DNA of 29,779 bases. Source: Ramicandelaber brevisporus. Lineage: Eukaryota; Kickxellomycota; Ramicandelaberales; Ramicandelaberaceae. Positions 25,748-29,779 of this stretch are shown here, in pieces. The stretch spans positions 1 through 29,779 of the forward strand of contig MU602705.1 of assembly GCA_025201865.1 (NCBI GenBank), read 5' to 3'. The translations under genes and the position numbers were made by a program. The notes beneath the pieces are model-generated. The model worked only from the letters and a program-made list of their open reading frames with translations, made no database searches and had not been told where the DNA came from. Position 1 is the stretch's first letter; each line of letters starts with the position of its first letter.

Positions 25748-25802
25748 TTATCATGCAACCGAGAGAGACACAAGCTCTCTGTAAAATCAACTCTCACTTT
25801 CT

Positions 25803-25826
25803 GACTATTGACTATTGACTATTGAC
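25803..25826 (+). repeat. Heptanucleotide tandem repeat (GACTATT), about 3.4 copies
   Basis: GACTATT is repeated three times and followed by GAC, immediately upstream of the SUN gene region. On the minus strand it follows an ATG (25829) whose frame stops after five codons. Confidence 0.9.
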
Positions 25827-25938
25827 CATCGAATTGGGCTGTGCAAGTGTGGAGCCAGTCTATGCAACAACAATGATAGCAACAAAAAGATAATGGAAAG
25901 CAAAGCACGATTAAGAAAACATTGAGAACACTATCACA

Positions 25939-26435
25939 ATGCTCGGAAGCCAAAGTGATACACAAACAGGCGTACGCTGCTTCCGTCGTAACAGAGATCC
26001 TCCTCAGGTATCTGTTGATACCGCCACTGAGTTCTACCGCAATCTCTGTGCCGAGCGTGCGACTTATAATAATGAATACCACAGCACACTGGATGAATTA
26101 CTTACTACAAGGAATACTAAAGTTGACAAACAGATGACAATATTATGTGACAATATCTTTGCTGACTGAGAGATGAAGCGTGCTATAAAGAAGCTTGCAC
26201 TGAGCAAAGCTTGTGATCTTGATTCCATTCCATTCTTGCTCATCCATTCGCCAGCTTCGTCAACACGGCCAGTGTCATGTTACTGTACAAGAAAGGTGAC
26301 AAGTTTGGCATCAGTAACTACCGACCAATCTTACTCATTTCAGTCTTGCTCAAGGCCATTGGAAGTACTCTCAGCATTGTGATTAGTGCAGAACAGATGG
26401 GTATCATGCAATCGACACAGCAGCAATGTCAGTGA
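25939..26435 (+). pseudogene. Decayed LINE-type (non-LTR) reverse transcriptase fragment
   Basis: Two overlapping frames together give a recognisable stretch from the segment before, and the start of, a non-LTR retrotransposon reverse transcriptase. The first frame (25939-26250) contains VSVDTATEFYRNL, a stop at 26167-26169, then MKRAIKKLALSKACDLDSIP, the usual KA-x-x-LD-x-IP block. The second frame (about 26241-26435) has LLYKKGDKFGISNYRPI and then LISVLLKAIGSTL, the conserved RT1/RT2 region. It ends at TGA 26433. An internal stop, at least one frameshift, a probable small deletion, and loss of the catalytic palm and endonuclease show it is dead. It lies antisense to and upstream of the SUN gene. 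Confidence 0.8.
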
Positions 26436-29304
<2,869 letters not shown>

Positions 29305-29386
29305 ATATATTGCATTGATTCCTGCATATTAAACACAGATTATCCTTTGACTTATTATTTTAATTATTACGTATGTTTGCAAGTAT

Positions 29387-29392
29387 AATAAA
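29387..29392 (+). terminator. AATAAA polyadenylation signal of the Ded1/DDX3 gene
   Basis: AATAAA lies about 83 bases after the helicase stop in an A/T-rich stretch, followed by a run of A at about 29402. Confidence 0.55.
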
Positions 29393-29427
29393 CAGTACAT
29401 AGAAAAAAAGGTAGTGCAATCTATAAG

Positions 29428-29779
29428 TCATACATAAAATGTGAGTGGCGGCGACATAGCGCGGCTTGCGAGTGGATGGACTGAGTAGATGGACTGAGTG
29501 GATGGACGGTGTGTGTATACAGAGCGCGTGGGTGGCTGGGATGGGGGGGGGCGGTTTCGAGGACCATGTTCGATTGAGACGAAGGCACGGGAGAGGCTGG
29601 CCGGACAGACGGAGTGTGCGCAGTGAGTCGACGCCGTGGCTGGATGCTGCGGTGCGGGAGTTCCGGCGATGCGGTAGAGTGGAGTGAGCGCTGGCTGTGC
29701 AATGGAATCTGGGTGTGGGATGGACGCTAGCTGCGGAGTGAACACAGACTGCGAAGTGAACACAGCTGTGGAATGGACG
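29428..29779 (-). CDS. Possible 3' end of a Ser/Pro/Thr-rich gene running off the window
   Basis: A minus-strand frame is open from the right edge to a stop at 29428. It encodes Ser/Pro/Thr/His-rich sequence (for example PQHPATASTH) with a short hexapeptide-like repeat (VFTSQS, VFTPQL). There is no conserved domain. A 13-bp tandem repeat inside it (29470-29507) is not a multiple of three, which argues against coding. It may be a real gene tail or simply repetitive intergenic DNA. Confidence 0.2.
   Translation of the reverse strand, partial: VHSTAVFTSQSVFTPQLASIPHPDSIAQPALTPLYRIAGTPAPQHPATASTHCAHSVCPASLSRAFVSIEHGPRNRPPPSQPPTRSVYTHRPSTQSIYSVHPLASRAMSPPLTFYV
29470..29507 (+). repeat. 13-bp tandem repeat, three copies
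   Basis: GAGTGGATGGACT is repeated three times (29470-29482, 29483-29495, 29496-29507), the second copy with one substitution and the third one base short. Confidence 0.85.
29731..29765 (+). repeat. 18-bp tandem repeat, two copies
   Basis: CTGCGGAGTGAACACAGA (29731-29748) is followed by a near-copy, CTGCGAAGTGAACACAG (29749-29765). Confidence 0.8.

Noticed and set aside
25563-25754. ATG at 25754 as the first exon of the SUN gene
   Set aside because: This ATG opens a different frame ending at 25563, and none of the GT donors inside it gives the phase needed to join the SUN frame at the nearby AG acceptors.

Overview
The window is nuclear eukaryotic DNA. It holds one tRNA gene with internal pol III promoter boxes. 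Its long protein genes are uninterrupted across their conserved parts and carry no Shine-Dalgarno signals. It also has AATAAA-type 3' signals, abundant CAA/CAG microsatellites and eukaryote-only families (XMAP215, SUN, TVP23, F-box, Ded1/DDX3). A P3A-type plasma-membrane H+-ATPase excludes an animal. With TVP23 and a Ded1 ending in a Trp/Phe motif, it suggests a fungus, probably an early-diverging lineage, because Dikarya XMAP215 proteins carry two TOG domains and this one has five. The lineage is inference.

Layout. 1-1065: tRNA-Thr(AGT) on the minus strand, then gene-poor DNA. 1066-2109 (+): secreted metallophosphatase of the nucleotide pyrophosphatase/phosphodiesterase type. 2344-3018 (+): TVP23 Golgi membrane protein. 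3224-10300 (-): giant five-TOG XMAP215 protein. 10761-11165 (+): mitochondrial glutaredoxin-like protein, divergent from XMAP215. 11475-12935 (+): F-box protein, convergent with 13007-14308 (-), an unassigned nuclear-looking protein with paired CxxC motifs and a possible histone fold. 14375-15451: intergenic, with a perfect 109-bp tandem duplication and a small cysteine-dense frame. 15452-18181 (-): H+-ATPase. 18182-21985: 3.8-kb intergenic block, G/A-rich on the plus strand, with GT and CAA microsatellites. 21986-25135 (-): SUN-domain protein whose frame stays open another 204 codons upstream. 25939-26435 (+): decayed LINE-type reverse transcriptase. 27223-29304 (+): Ded1/DDX3 helicase. 29305-29779: downstream repeats and a possible gene end running off the window.

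The genes are ordinary housekeeping functions: microtubule growth, nuclear envelope linkage, translation initiation, membrane energisation and Golgi traffic. There is no operon-like logic. The H+-ATPase, the helicase and the secreted phosphatase show strong codon bias, enough to open long antisense frames, which suggests high expression. I see no convincing new multi-gene system. The best leads are the five-TOG protein, the unexplained upstream extension of the SUN gene, several candidate 5'-leader introns, the cysteine-dense frame beside a fresh tandem duplication, and the retroelement relic.
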